From Psychrobacter sp. GP33 (GTDB taxonomy: Bacteria > Pseudomonadota > Gammaproteobacteria > Pseudomonadales > Moraxellaceae), in the NCBI RefSeq assembly GCF_014119005.1, contig NZ_JACGYX010000006.1, forward strand, positions 105,471-169,470: DNA of 64,000 bases, given 5' to 3'. Each line of letters begins with the position of its first letter. Position 1 is the stretch's first letter. The notes beneath the pieces were generated by a model. It worked only from the letters and a program-made list of their open reading frames with translations, was not told the DNA's origin and did not search any database. The position numbers and the translations under genes were made by a program. Positions 9,259 through 18,015 of the stretch are shown here, in pieces.

Positions 9259-9678
9259 ATGGCTGAATCAAAAGCAAGCGTTACTTGGCAAGAAAACCGC
9301 GCCTTTATGGGTGTTGCCCCATCAGGACATGAAGTACAGATTGATGCGGACAAAGAAAAAGGTGCAAGCCCTATGGAGCTGATTTTGCTTGGGCTTGGTG
9401 GCTGTGCCAGTTATGATGTGGTGGCGATTTTACAAAAATCACGCCAAGCAGTGGTAGGCGTACGTTGTGAGCTGACTGCTCAGCGTGCTGAAACGGTGCC
9501 AGCTGTTTATACTGATATTCACCTGCACTTTATCGTAACCGGTCAAGATATTAAAGACAGCCAAGTCGAAAAAGCGATTAAACTGTCGGCAGAAAAATAC
9601 TGCTCAGCCAGTCGTATGCTGGCAAATGGTGGCGTCAATGTGACTCATGATTATGAAATTATCGAAGAAGCTGTCTAA
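9259..9678 (+). CDS. OsmC/YhfA-like family protein
   Basis: A 139-residue member of the OsmC/Ohr superfamily, dimeric proteins whose two cysteines reduce organic peroxides. Both are in place: Cys49 in LGLGGCASYDVV and Cys115 in AEKYCSASRML. The short length, GVAPSGHEVQIDAD and the YDVVAIL helix make it closer to YhfA-type members, whose role is less clear than that of Ohr or OsmC. A 26-bp gap to the MAPEG gene suggests a two-gene operon with a possible common theme of peroxide or thiol chemistry. Confidence 0.85.
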   Translation: MAESKASVTWQENRAFMGVAPSGHEVQIDADKEKGASPMELILLGLGGCASYDVVAILQKSRQAVVGVRCELTAQRAETVPAVYTDIHLHFIVTGQDIKDSQVEKAIKLSAEKYCSASRMLANGGVNVTHDYEIIEEAV

Positions 9679-9704
9679 ACCTAAGGCTGGGAGCATAAAT
9701 ACTG

Positions 9705-10130
9705 ATGAATGCATTATTTGGCATGATACCGGATACGGCAGCCGCTGCGATTTGGGCGATGGTGGTGGCAAGCCTACTACCACTGACCATGGCAATGGCA
9801 GCAAAAATGCTGGGCGGATTTAGTTTAAAAGATAATGCCCATCCGCGTGATTTTTTGCAGAATACGATAGGGGCAGCAGCGCGTGCCAATGCGGCTCAGA
9901 AAAACAGCTATGAGACTTTGCCCGTATTTCTGGTTGCGGTATTGGTGGCGATGCTATTCTTTGTGCCACAAGCCATTGTTAATAAGCTGGCGTGGCTTTA
10001 TGTGATTATCCGTATGGGCTATTGCGTCGCTTATATTACCAATTTAGCAATGTTTCGCTCCATTCTTTGGGTCTTATCCATCGCTTGTAGTTTGATGTTG
10101 TTTTATTTGGCGATTCGCATTAGCGCTTAA
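9705..10130 (+). CDS. MAPEG family membrane protein
   Basis: A 141-residue protein with four predicted membrane helices (near residues 5-28, 65-82, 85-105 and 112-135). The stretch RDFLQNTIGAAARANAAQKNSYETLPVFLVAVL matches the conserved region of bacterial MAPEG proteins, where the Arg/Asn-rich segment binds glutathione in characterised relatives. Function in bacteria is mostly unassigned; glutathione-dependent detoxification is an inference supported by the preceding OsmC gene. It ends convergently with the dus gene 60 bp away, without a clear terminator between them. Confidence 0.85.
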   Translation: MNALFGMIPDTAAAAIWAMVVASLLPLTMAMAAKMLGGFSLKDNAHPRDFLQNTIGAAARANAAQKNSYETLPVFLVAVLVAMLFFVPQAIVNKLAWLYVIIRMGYCVAYITNLAMFRSILWVLSIACSLMLFYLAIRISA

Positions 10131-10189
10131 AGTTGTTATTACCATAAAAACACTAATGCTATACTTACGATAAAAGCGACTATGGATGT

Positions 10190-11212
10190 TTAATGCGTAC
10201 TATTTTTCAGCGCATGAATGATTGTCGCTTTATCTTTTTCACGTTTAATATCTTGCCACAATGCTTGGGCTTCACTATAGCCTTTAGTCAGCATTGCCAG
10301 CCACTGTTTATAGCGTCCGATGAGGACGATATCATTTTTCGCTTCGCCATGTAAAAAGTCAATTTGATGCGGTATCAGCGCTTGCCAAGATAAAACGCTA
10401 TCCGTGTTATCAGCATCATTATTCTTTTCAGAATGGTTGGTGTCAATGCGCGTAACCAAATCTGGACGTGTTACCGCACCGCGACCAAGCATCAAATGTG
10501 ATGTTCCCGACTGCTGCATACAAGATTGGGCTTGCTCAGCTGTCCAAATCTCACCATTGGCAATAACGGGAATAGTTAACGTATTAAAGCTTTGGATTTT
10601 ATCCCAATAAGCGGGCGGTTTATAACCTTGCGTTTTAGTACGGGCATGAATGGTCAGCCAATCGGCACCACTATCGGCAATGGCAGCACGAATATCATCC
10701 ATTTTCGAGGTATCGGTATAACCCAGACGAATTTTTGCCGATACTGGAATATGAGCAGGAACCGACTGACGGACTGCGCTGATAATCTCGTATAGCACCG
10801 CAGGCTCGTCTAATAAAACTGAGCCACCACGATGATTGTTCACCGACTTAGCAGGGCAACCAAAGTTAATATCAATGGCGGGCGCACCAAGCTCGCAGGC
10901 ATACGCGGCATTTTCTGCCATCAGCTTCGCGTCGCTGCCGAGTAGCTGAATATGAATCGGTGTGCCGCAGGCTGTTTTGGCATCATGGTGCAACTCAGGC
11001 ACATATCTATAAAAAACGTGAGCCGGTAGCAGGTGCTGAGTAACGCGAATAAACTCACTTACCGACCAATCATAAGGGCGACCCAAATCATGGGCAATTT
11101 GTGTGAGTATTTGACGCATTAATGGGTCGCTTAAGCCTTCCATAGGAGCAAGTAGGCGAACAGGATTGGCAAAAAATTGTTGTACTGCGGCGATAGGTTG
11201 CCGGTTATTCAT
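10190..11212 (-). CDS. dusC: tRNA-dihydrouridine synthase, DusC-like
   Basis: FMN enzyme that reduces uridine to dihydrouridine in the tRNA D-loop. Family features: VRLLAPMEGLSDPLMRQ near residue 17, SEFIRVTQHLLPAHVFYRYVPEL, the catalytic cysteine in DINFGCPAKSVNNHRGGS, phosphate-site IHARTKTQGYKPP, VIANGEIW and LMLGRGAV. The SEFIRV/LLPAHVF stretch and HARTKEQGY-like motif fit DusC (U16) better than DusA or DusB. The ATG at 11212 lies 4 nt after the upstream helicase stop; one at 11227 would overlap it. Near residues 240-260 is an Asn/Asp-rich insert. Confidence 0.85.
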   Translation of the reverse strand: MNNRQPIAAVQQFFANPVRLLAPMEGLSDPLMRQILTQIAHDLGRPYDWSVSEFIRVTQHLLPAHVFYRYVPELHHDAKTACGTPIHIQLLGSDAKLMAENAAYACELGAPAIDINFGCPAKSVNNHRGGSVLLDEPAVLYEIISAVRQSVPAHIPVSAKIRLGYTDTSKMDDIRAAIADSGADWLTIHARTKTQGYKPPAYWDKIQSFNTLTIPVIANGEIWTAEQAQSCMQQSGTSHLMLGRGAVTRPDLVTRIDTNHSEKNNDADNTDSVLSWQALIPHQIDFLHGEAKNDIVLIGRYKQWLAMLTKGYSEAQALWQDIKREKDKATIIHALKNSTH

Positions 11213-11216
11213 TATA

Positions 11217-12713
11217 CTAGCTGCCATAAATTACCTTTTTCCCTGCCTGTAATCCTGATATCAAGGGTTGAATATTGGCAATATCTAAGTTTACCTGAGC
11301 TCGTGTACAGGCTACGTATAACAAGCGCAACTCTTCAGGGCTGATTTTAATACCATTGGTGGTCACATCATAATAAAAATCATCATCCAACTGCACCCGA
11401 CCCCATTCAAGACCTTTTGCTTTGTGCGCGGTTGAAATAACATAATCAGCATTTTCAATACTGGTTAAGCTGTTTACCGCTTTGCTCAACACATTAGTGC
11501 CATGGTCATCAACCAATTTAACCAGTGTTTTTAAATCGCTACCTTCATTGGTTTCCGCATATTCTTGTACATCTGCCCAATTATAAAAATACGCCAGTTC
11601 TGGCACGCCATAAGCCGATTTACCATGCTTTAAATTCTCCGCTGCTTGACAAAATTTAAGCATCCGCTCAGTATCCGCTTGCAAGGCAACGCGATGTCCT
11701 AGCTTGAGCCCTGTTAATAACTGCGACATTGCCGCAGCATTAGTACGGCAAAGAATGGCATCTTTTTTACTATGTACCAATCCTTTATTGGTAGACGAGT
11801 GCTTAGCAGGATTGCCAATTAATGGTACATCTTCTTGTAGCGCCTTCAATAACGTGTTGGCAATCTCAGCAATTGGTTCGCCAAAACGAAAGGACTGAGT
11901 TAATAAGGTTTGCGGCAGCGGCAATTTTTTCATAGCATTGACAGCGCCTCGCCATTCATAAATCTGCTGATGGGCGTCGCCAACATAAATCACTTGCTTG
12001 GACTGCTGAGTTAAAATGCCCATCATTAAGGGGTCGGCGTCCTGCGCTTCATCGAACAGGATAAAATCTGCTGGAATACTGGGTTTCGATAATGCCCACA
12101 GTTTAAGATAAATATCATGACCAATACCTGCGGGATGACGCGCATCAATTGATTGTAGCCAGCGCTGCTCAACGGCAGGATAGAGCATCTCGCGTAGTTG
12201 TTCGGCATCAGCAGCGTCCAGCCATTTTGGAAATTCGATATGTCTTGGCGCAGGATAACTGGCGTGCGTGCTACAAAAATGACTGACCGCATCACTGACA
12301 AAGCGCGCTAGTCTGGCTGGCGTTAGCGTAATATATTTATTGACCCCGTCCATTTGTCGGCGAACTTGCACTGGTTGTAGACCTAAATCATCGCCCAGAC
12401 GCTTAGGCGAAAAGCGAGGTAGTGATAATTTTGCCGTGATATCACGCGGGACGTGGCGATAAGCCAACGAGTGGAAGGTTCGGCAGTCCACATGACCGGG
12501 GAATTTTTGCCGCGCATCGTTGGCAATGGCTTTGTTAAATGCCAAATACAAACCGCGCCCGCGCAGTCGCTCACCGATAAGCTTTAAGGTTGTGGTTTTA
12601 CCCGCACCGGCATAGGCGACTACTTTAAACGACTCACGATCCATCGCCATATTCAGTGCCGAGAGCTGCTCATCCGTGGGATGGCTCATATAAGCGGGCA
12701 TAGATGCAGACAT
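11217..12713 (-). CDS. UvrD/Rep-type (SF1A) DNA helicase, short form
   Basis: A 498-residue superfamily 1 helicase, shorter than UvrD or Rep (about 700). Motifs in order: Q-motif-like PTDEQLSALNMAM, Walker A AYAGAGKTTTLKLI (about 34-47), Walker B FILFDEAQDADPLM (about 217), motif III VGDAHQQIYEWRGA, motif IV QSFRFGEPIAEIAN, motif V TAHKAKGLEWGRVQL and motif VI RLLYVACTRAQ. The short form resembles bacterial relatives of the F-box helicase FBH1, which removes recombinase filaments in eukaryotes; that role here is inference. It is followed immediately by dus, so the two are probably co-transcribed. Confidence 0.85.
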   Translation of the reverse strand: MSASMPAYMSHPTDEQLSALNMAMDRESFKVVAYAGAGKTTTLKLIGERLRGRGLYLAFNKAIANDARQKFPGHVDCRTFHSLAYRHVPRDITAKLSLPRFSPKRLGDDLGLQPVQVRRQMDGVNKYITLTPARLARFVSDAVSHFCSTHASYPAPRHIEFPKWLDAADAEQLREMLYPAVEQRWLQSIDARHPAGIGHDIYLKLWALSKPSIPADFILFDEAQDADPLMMGILTQQSKQVIYVGDAHQQIYEWRGAVNAMKKLPLPQTLLTQSFRFGEPIAEIANTLLKALQEDVPLIGNPAKHSSTNKGLVHSKKDAILCRTNAAAMSQLLTGLKLGHRVALQADTERMLKFCQAAENLKHGKSAYGVPELAYFYNWADVQEYAETNEGSDLKTLVKLVDDHGTNVLSKAVNSLTSIENADYVISTAHKAKGLEWGRVQLDDDFYYDVTTNGIKISPEELRLLYVACTRAQVNLDIANIQPLISGLQAGKKVIYGS

Positions 12714-12760
12714 AAAAAGCTACCTAAAATACAAAGACAAGATAATAAAGTTTCGGGGGT

Positions 12761-12788
12761 AAAAAAAGCCACTGCATAGACAATGGCT
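12761..12788 (-). terminator. Terminator of the tatABC transcript
   Basis: Read on the minus strand, AGCCATTG and CAGTGGCT pair with one mismatch and a six-base loop, followed by seven T. It sits between the end of tatC and the start of the helicase gene. Confidence 0.75.
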
Positions 12789-12872
12789 GAAAGACGAAGA
12801 ATAGTTATAAATATAAAGAATATTGATTAATGGTAAGCATAAGACATTGTGCTGGTATTTATCTCTAAATAA

Positions 12873-13763
12873 TTAATTATCTGACGTTTTAATATCAGAG
12901 ACTAAAGTAGTTTTTGGCTCTTCTTTAATCAATAATTGTGCAAATAATAACCCCAACTCAAACAATAACCACATCGGAATTGCCAACATCAACATCGACA
13001 CGCCATCGGGCGGTGTCACTATAGCAGCAACCCCAAAACAACCCACAATAATATAGCGGCGTTTGTCCTTGAGACTCTGAATGGAGACAAGACCGACCAA
13101 TATCAAGAGCAAGGTCACTACAGGAATCTCAAAAGTCAGCCCAAAGACCATAAATAATTTTAACGCAAAGCTTAAATAACTGTCGATATCGGTCATGGGA
13201 ACGACGTTTTGCGGGGCAAACATAATAAAGAACTTTAGCACCCCTTTTAGAACAATAAAGTAGGCAAATGCGACACCGGCATAAAATAAAAATATTGAAG
13301 ATAATAGCACTGGAATGGCAATTTTCTTTTCTTTTTTATATAGACCTGGGGCAACAAATGACCAAATTTGATACAAAATATAAGGCATCGCAGCAAAAGC
13401 AGCGACAAATATGGTCAGGCGAATGGGTGCCATAAAATTTGAGGTGATGTCTGTCGCAATCATAGTTGAATTAACAGGCAGCTGTGCCACTAAAGGGTCT
13501 GACAATAAGGTATACAGTTCGCGAGAAAATCCGACTAATACCAAAAATATAATGAGAACGGCGACGCATATTTTTATCAAGTGCGTGCGCAATTCAATCA
13601 AGTGCTCAGTAATAGGCATATCAGCCAGTGTGTTTAACCCCTCATCCGACTGACTGTGGCTATCTTTTGACACAGTGCTTTTTGATGCAGGTTCTTTTGA
13701 TACTTCGGTTTCTGAATCGGCTATTTTTTCTAGGCGGCTTTTACGCCGTTTGAATAACTTCAT
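12873..13763 (-). CDS. tatC: Sec-independent protein translocase TatC
   Basis: Core receptor of the twin-arginine export system in the inner membrane; binds the RR signal peptide and works with TatA and TatB. MPITEHLIELRTHLIK marks the usual N-terminus, and six hydrophobic segments follow, with FVAPGLYKKEKK and VTPPDGVSMLMLAIPMWLLFELG as family motifs. Ahead of this is a charged, Ser-rich extension of about 48 residues (KLFKRRKSRLEK...) not found in E. coli TatC, giving 296 residues versus about 258. Its ATG overlaps the tatB stop (ATGA), indicating translational coupling. Confidence 0.96.
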   Translation of the reverse strand: MKLFKRRKSRLEKIADSETEVSKEPASKSTVSKDSHSQSDEGLNTLADMPITEHLIELRTHLIKICVAVLIIFLVLVGFSRELYTLLSDPLVAQLPVNSTMIATDITSNFMAPIRLTIFVAAFAAMPYILYQIWSFVAPGLYKKEKKIAIPVLLSSIFLFYAGVAFAYFIVLKGVLKFFIMFAPQNVVPMTDIDSYLSFALKLFMVFGLTFEIPVVTLLLILVGLVSIQSLKDKRRYIIVGCFGVAAIVTPPDGVSMLMLAIPMWLLFELGLLFAQLLIKEEPKTTLVSDIKTSDN

Positions 13764-14479
13764 TCAGCCGCTCCTTTGATATTCATAGCAGCATTTAATA
13801 ACGTATCGGCTTTATAATTTGGTAAATAGGGCGCAGAGGGTAGGCGACGAGCTTTATCATAAGCACCCAACCGAAACCACATATTCTCCCAAGGTTTGGT
13901 GACAATAGGTTGAACAACGATATTGCTGTCTTTACCTGATATTGTTGCGTTGCTATCAGTATTAGAACTGCCAGCACTATGCTTATCAGCGCTATGAGAT
14001 GATTCTATAGAGTCATTTGACTGGGATTGCGGATAACTTTGGTCTTGCTCGTAAGCGTAACTGAATGCTGCTGGCACAGATGATTTTGCCACATCTTGTT
14101 TAGAGTGGTTTGCATCAATATGAGTTGGTATATGAGGGTTTGATTTTGAATCATTGCCTGATTCAGAATGAGCCTTGGTGTGTATGCTTTGATTTTGAGC
14201 GTATTCAAACTCTTTCATACTGCCACGCATTTCCGCCATCTCACGTCGCATCTCTGCTTCCGTTTGGCGAATTTTGGCAATCTCTTCTTGCATTTGCTGG
14301 CGCGTTTCTGCCAAATCAAGTTCAGCTTCTATTTCAGACTGCAAGGTTGAAACAGTACGGCGAACTTTTGCATACCACTGACCAGCGGTACGCGCCGCCT
14401 TTGGCAGTTTTTCTGGACCTAATACAATTAGGGCAATGATACCAAATAAGAGTAATTCGGAAAATCCGATATCAAACAT
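13760..14479 (-). CDS. tatB: Sec-independent protein translocase TatB
   Basis: Membrane-anchored partner of TatC. The N-terminus MFDIGFSELLLFGIIALIVL, then GPEKLPKAARTAG, is diagnostic: one membrane helix, hinge, and an amphipathic helix running into a long coiled coil. At about 239 residues it is longer than E. coli TatB (171); residues about 95-185 are a Ser/Asn/His-rich low-complexity linker. The C-terminus is ordered-looking (NMWFRLGAYDKARRLPSAPY) and may be a lineage-specific feature. I use the ATG at 14479 rather than a TTG three codons upstream, since this is the usual TatB start. Confidence 0.94.
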   Translation of the reverse strand: MFDIGFSELLLFGIIALIVLGPEKLPKAARTAGQWYAKVRRTVSTLQSEIEAELDLAETRQQMQEEIAKIRQTEAEMRREMAEMRGSMKEFEYAQNQSIHTKAHSESGNDSKSNPHIPTHIDANHSKQDVAKSSVPAAFSYAYEQDQSYPQSQSNDSIESSHSADKHSAGSSNTDSNATISGKDSNIVVQPIVTKPWENMWFRLGAYDKARRLPSAPYLPNYKADTLLNAAMNIKGAAE

Positions 14480-14576
14480 AATGCTCAAATATAGTGATTA
14501 ATATAGCGACTAGACTTTAAAGCATTGCACTTTAAAATATCGGGCTTTAAAACGTTGGACTTTAGAAAACGGTATT

Positions 14577-14849
14577 TTAGATTTTATGATGGTCGTCCAC
14601 TGGTGCAGGACTGATTTCGATATCATCGATTCGCGTATCTGACTGCTCATTTTGTACAGGAGAGCTGGATTCGTGATCCAGAACCCGATGCTTGTGCGCA
14701 TGCTCTGCTTGCTCATCTTTTACCGCTTCTTTAAAGCCTTTAACCGCGCCACCCAAATCTTTACCAGCATTTTTAAGCTTGGAGGTGCCGAACACGACAA
14801 CCACAACGACCAATAAAATAAGCCAATGCGTAATGGAAAAACTGCCCAT
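14577..14849 (-). CDS. tatA: Sec-independent protein translocase TatA
   Basis: Pore- or patch-forming subunit of the Tat system. [20 protein letters not shown] is the single membrane helix with the G-S-x-S-x-x-H-W start of TatA, followed by [23 protein letters not shown], the hinge and amphipathic helix. The tail is acidic and His-rich. Ninety residues is normal. It is first of tatABC on the minus strand, with hisIE upstream, a pairing common in proteobacteria. Confidence 0.95.
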   Translation of the reverse strand: MGSFSITHWLILLVVVVVVFGTSKLKNAGKDLGGAVKGFKEAVKDEQAEHAHKHRVLDHESSSPVQNEQSDTRIDDIEISPAPVDDHHKI

Positions 14850-14981
14850 AACGGTATCCTTATAACCTAATAAAACCAGTATTTATGATAATACGTTGAA
14901 TATACTTATATTATAACGCGCACTGATGACAAAAAGGTGAAAACAATTGTCATCATAAGAGACTGGTGTTTATCTGTTTAT

Positions 14982-15068
14982 TATTGCTCTATTGCTCTAT
15001 TGCTCTATTGCTCTATTGCTCTATTGCTCTATTGCTCTATTGCTCTATTGCTCTATTGCTCTATTGCT
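14982..15068. repeat. Tandem octamer repeat (TATTGCTC, 10.9 copies)
   Basis: An 87-bp array of the perfect 8-bp unit TATTGCTC with no variant copies, starting 6 bp beyond the hisIE stop (15075-15077) and ending about 130 bp before tatA. On the hisIE strand the unit reads GAGCAATA, and the hisIE terminal sequence itself (CAACAATAG) resembles it, suggesting it grew from that end. Its purity points to recent slippage and likely copy-number variation between strains. Because 8 is not a multiple of 3, and each unit carries TAG, stops occur in all frames on the minus strand. Confidence 0.95.
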
Positions 15069-15074
15069 GGCGAG

Positions 15075-15962
15075 CTATTGTTGACGCGCTGCTTTTTCAT
15101 CAATACCCGATAATCCAAAGCGTCGCCCAAGCTCGTTTAACACTGCATCGGACTCAATATCAAACCATGCCAACCCAACTAGAGTGTGGAACCAGACGTC
15201 TGCCACTTCATAAATCAGCTCATCACGTGCCGCATCATATTGAGCTTTAGCTGTATTTTCATCACAGCTGGCAAAGTCTTTAGCGGCAATAATACTTTCT
15301 GTCGCTTCCTCACCGACTTTTTCTAGTATTTTATTGAGACCTTTTGCATATAGACTGGCGACATAAGAGCTGTCCGCATCGGCTTGTTTACGTTCCGCTA
15401 ATACTTTATCCAGCTGTTGTAAAATTGGCTGGTTAATATGATGATTATCATTGTTTCTGTCATCAATGTTATGAGTATCTTTATTATAAGAATCATTATT
15501 AACATCAGATATTTTTGGTGTTTCACTATTACTATCAATAACAGTAACATGAGCTTTCTTGTCACTATAAATCTCAGCAGGATCTTTTAGCACCGCATCG
15601 ACTGTTTGCCATACAGGCTCTGCTCCCGATATATCCAATCGTTGGTAAAAGCAAGACGCACGCCCAGTATGGCAGGCGATACCACCAATTTGGGTCACCG
15701 TTAAGACGATTACATCGGCATCACAATCGAGGCGAATATCATGGACGTGTTGGGTATGACCTGACGTTTCTCCTTTATGCCAAAGACGTTTGCGTGAGCG
15801 CGAAAAATACACAGCGGTCTGTGTTTGCGCTGTTAATTGCAGCGCCTCAGCATTCATCCATGCCATCATCAAAATACGTCCTGTCTGCTCATCTTGAGCA
15901 ATTGCAGGAACCAATCCATCAGCGTTAAAAGTTACGGCAGTAAGCCAAGCAGGTAGGGTCAT
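15075..15962 (-). CDS. hisIE: Bifunctional phosphoribosyl-AMP cyclohydrolase / phosphoribosyl-ATP pyrophosphatase
   Basis: Carries out steps 2 and 3 of histidine synthesis. The N-terminal HisI domain (about 1-110) has [28 protein letters not shown] and the zinc cysteines in DCDAD and [11 protein letters not shown]. The C-terminal HisE domain (about 185-295) has the MazG-like [21 protein letters not shown] and [13 protein letters not shown]. Between them is an unusual linker of about 70 residues rich in Asn, Asp and His (for example [21 protein letters not shown]), which makes this 295 residues versus about 203 in E. coli. The octamer repeat begins right after the stop. Confidence 0.95.
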   Translation of the reverse strand: MTLPAWLTAVTFNADGLVPAIAQDEQTGRILMMAWMNAEALQLTAQTQTAVYFSRSRKRLWHKGETSGHTQHVHDIRLDCDADVIVLTVTQIGGIACHTGRASCFYQRLDISGAEPVWQTVDAVLKDPAEIYSDKKAHVTVIDSNSETPKISDVNNDSYNKDTHNIDDRNNDNHHINQPILQQLDKVLAERKQADADSSYVASLYAKGLNKILEKVGEEATESIIAAKDFASCDENTAKAQYDAARDELIYEVADVWFHTLVGLAWFDIESDAVLNELGRRFGLSGIDEKAARQQ

Positions 15963-16061
15963 AATTGGTCGGTCATCTTATATGAAAGAAAATAGTAATA
16001 GAGATAGTAAGTAATAATCAATGTTTAAGTGTCATATGATATTACCTAGTATAAACCATTA

Positions 16062-16511
16062 TTAAATCCCAAGAGATGACGGACTCAATCTTTCTTGCAT
16101 ACTACTATCTATGGTGGTGACTTTATTTAGACGATAGTCATAATTAATAATATGCTTACGAGCTTTTGCCACCACTGAGCCGTCATGCATGCGTGATACT
16201 TTAATAGCAATATTACCCCCTTTTTCAGAGAGTTGCTCAATACCCACTTCAAATAAAAGTTCTTCCCGAACTCGAACTCTACTGATAAATTCTAACTGCA
16301 AATTATCCACCATTAAACCTTGATAACCTGCGTTAACATTTTGTATACCTCTAGAATATAAAAAGCGGGCGCGCACCTCTTCTAATAATACCGCCAACGC
16401 TTCAAGTGTTAAGTATTGTCCACCACTAGTTTCTATATTGCGCACGCGCATAACTGTTTCAAAAACAAATATTTTGTTATTGAAAATTAATCCTTGATCT
16501 GACAACGTCAT
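16062..16511 (-). CDS. Hotdog-fold acyl-CoA thioesterase family protein
   Basis: A 149-residue protein with 4HBT-type features: FETVMRVRNIETSGGQYLTLEALAVLLEEVRARFL, where the helix after the first strand carries the usual E-x-x-R, then MVDNLQLEFISRVRVREELLFEVGI, and KARKHIINYDY near the end. It probably hydrolyses an acyl-CoA; substrate unknown. The start is doubtful: AGGAG directly abuts the ATG (no spacing), whereas a TTG two codons later (16505) has the ideal 6-nt spacing, so the product may begin there. Confidence 0.75.
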   Translation of the reverse strand: MTLSDQGLIFNNKIFVFETVMRVRNIETSGGQYLTLEALAVLLEEVRARFLYSRGIQNVNAGYQGLMVDNLQLEFISRVRVREELLFEVGIEQLSEKGGNIAIKVSRMHDGSVVAKARKHIINYDYRLNKVTTIDSSMQERLSPSSLGI

Positions 16512-16564
16512 CTCCTAATTTATATTTATATAATGACTCAGATATAGTAATAACTACTAATAAA

Positions 16565-16582
16565 GCCAGCTCAAGGGCTGGC
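16565..16582 (-). terminator. Orphan terminator-like hairpin
   Basis: GCCAGC / GCTGGC with a six-base loop; on the minus strand TTTATT follows. Both flanking genes point away from the spacer, so neither needs a terminator here. It may end an unannotated small RNA read on the minus strand. Confidence 0.4.
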
Positions 16583-16955
16583 AATACCATGATTGACTAT
16601 TGATATAGTCTTTGGTCTTTATAAGTAGTGGCATATGAAGAACACTATAGAATATAGATGCGCTCATTCTGTACTTAAACATAGCACAAGGTCGCATTCA
16701 ATATAATTAGGAATGAGCGGTCAAATTGCTCGACGACATTATATTATTCATTAGAAAATAACTTTCTATTAAAAAATAAAAAAGTAAAAATATTAAAATG
16801 AATGAACATAGAATAAAAAGTAATATTATTAATTTAAAGTACGTTAATTTTATTAAATGACTCGTTTTAATAATGTAATAAGTTAGATGTGAGCATGTTA
16901 TTGAAGCTTACTAAGCTAGCTTATGGAGAAGGCGTTAAAGCCGTCAAAACTTTGC

Positions 16956-16985
16956 TTGGCAAAATAGGGTTGACTCTGTTAAAAT
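16956..16985 (+). promoter_or_regulatory. Probable sigma-70 promoter of rpmI-rplT
   Basis: TTGGCA (16956-16961), an 18-bp spacer and TAAAAT (16980-16985) are followed by a GC-rich start region and a leader of roughly 110 nt before rpmI. In this group bL20 often represses its own operon by binding the leader; such a site is plausible but not demonstrated. Confidence 0.45.
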
Positions 16986-17098
16986 AGCGCCTCCCACCTC
17001 AAGGCAAATAGACAGTTAGCAGTTATTTTATGATATCTTGCTTGCAGTAATGACTGTTTGACGACCAGGTTCTAACACAGATAAAGAGGCAATCACTC

Positions 17099-17296
17099 AT
17101 GAAAGTGAAGATGAAGACTAAAAGCGGTGCCGCTAAACGCTTTAAAAGAACAGCGAATGGCTTCAAGCGTAAGCAAGCATTCAAAAGCCATATTTTGACC
17201 AAGAAATCAGCTAAGCGTATTCGCCAGTTGCGCGGTCTTAAGATGGTGGACAAGTCTGACGAAGCAGCAGTTCGTCGTATGTGCCCATACATCTAA
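17099..17296 (+). CDS. rpmI: Large ribosomal subunit protein bL35
   Basis: A 65-residue very basic protein ([21 protein letters not shown], then [16 protein letters not shown] and KRIRQLRG) that is an unmistakable bL35 of the normal length. AAAGAGG lies upstream of the ATG. It is followed by rplT, as in most bacteria, but infC and thrS are not next to it here. Confidence 0.98.
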   Translation: MKVKMKTKSGAAKRFKRTANGFKRKQAFKSHILTKKSAKRIRQLRGLKMVDKSDEAAVRRMCPYI

Positions 17297-17431
17297 CAGT
17301 CTATCGTCATTTAAGTTTAATTAAGGTTTACTTAATTAAAAATATCTGACTTTGCAATTTGACAGCGATGTTTAAGTATTAACAACATCGTTACTCGTTT
17401 AACAATGATTAAAGAAATCTTGGAGTAATTT

Positions 17432-17788
17432 ATGGCCCGTGTAAAACGTGGTGTACAGGCGAATCGTCGTCACAAAAAAATCTTAAAACGTGCTAAAGGC
17501 TACTACGGTGCCCGTTCACGTGTTTACCGTGTAGCGGTACAGGCAGTAACCAAAGCTGGTCAATATGCATATCGTGACCGTCGCAACAAAAAACGTACTT
17601 TCCGTCGTCTTTGGATTGCACGTATTAATGCTGGTGCACGCTTGAACGGCTTAAGCTATAGCCGCTTTATCAATGGTATGAAAAAAGCCAACATCGCTAT
17701 CGACCGTCGCGTATTGGCTGACATCGCTATGCATGATGCAGCGACTTTCACAGCATTGGTTGAAAAAGCAAAAGCGGAATTGGCATAA
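17432..17788 (+). CDS. rplT: Large ribosomal subunit protein bL20
   Basis: A 118-residue basic protein, starting [23 protein letters not shown] and including [31 protein letters not shown] and [16 protein letters not shown]. It binds 23S rRNA early in 50S assembly and, in E. coli, represses rpmI-rplT translation. TTGGAG stands before the ATG. The gene sits 135 bp after rpmI, a longer gap than usual. Confidence 0.98.
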   Translation: MARVKRGVQANRRHKKILKRAKGYYGARSRVYRVAVQAVTKAGQYAYRDRRNKKRTFRRLWIARINAGARLNGLSYSRFINGMKKANIAIDRRVLADIAMHDAATFTALVEKAKAELA

Positions 17789-17877
17789 ATAGTCAGCTTG
17801 TTTGAATGCTTTATTGGCTTAAAAAAAGAAGTATTTAATCAATAAGTTTACTAATCATTAATAGCAGCTATATTAAT

Positions 17878-17908
17878 AAAAGCTACCGCAGGTCGGTGGC
17901 TTTTTTTA
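17878..17908 (+). terminator. Terminator after rplT
   Basis: AAAGCTACCG / CGGTGGCTTT with one G-T pair and a five-base loop, followed by a run of T. Confidence 0.85.
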
Positions 17909-18015
17909 TGTGTTTTATCTTGCTAAGCTATACCTAGCTTTAATTATATATTGTCTAAATATTTAAGTTATTCAGTGGTCTGATTTTTATCACCAATAAA
18001 CTTATATAATTAGTA

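Larger units (their letters stand above)
16512..17098. other. Divergent spacer before rpmI
   Basis: About 590 bp, very AT-rich in its middle. It holds an orphan GC-rich hairpin (16565-16582), a 6-bp stem GACTAT/ATAGTC at 16595-16610, and close to the right end the probable promoter and leader of rpmI-rplT. No ORF with a ribosome site is evident. Confidence 0.5.

Noticed and set aside
14982..15068. Octamer array as a CRISPR
   Set aside because: Units are 8 bp and contiguous with no spacers.
14966..15250. Plus-strand frame of about 94 codons running through the octamer repeat
   Set aside because: It is made by the repeat and the antisense of hisIE; translation is a Leu/Tyr/Cys/Ser repeat with no ribosome site.
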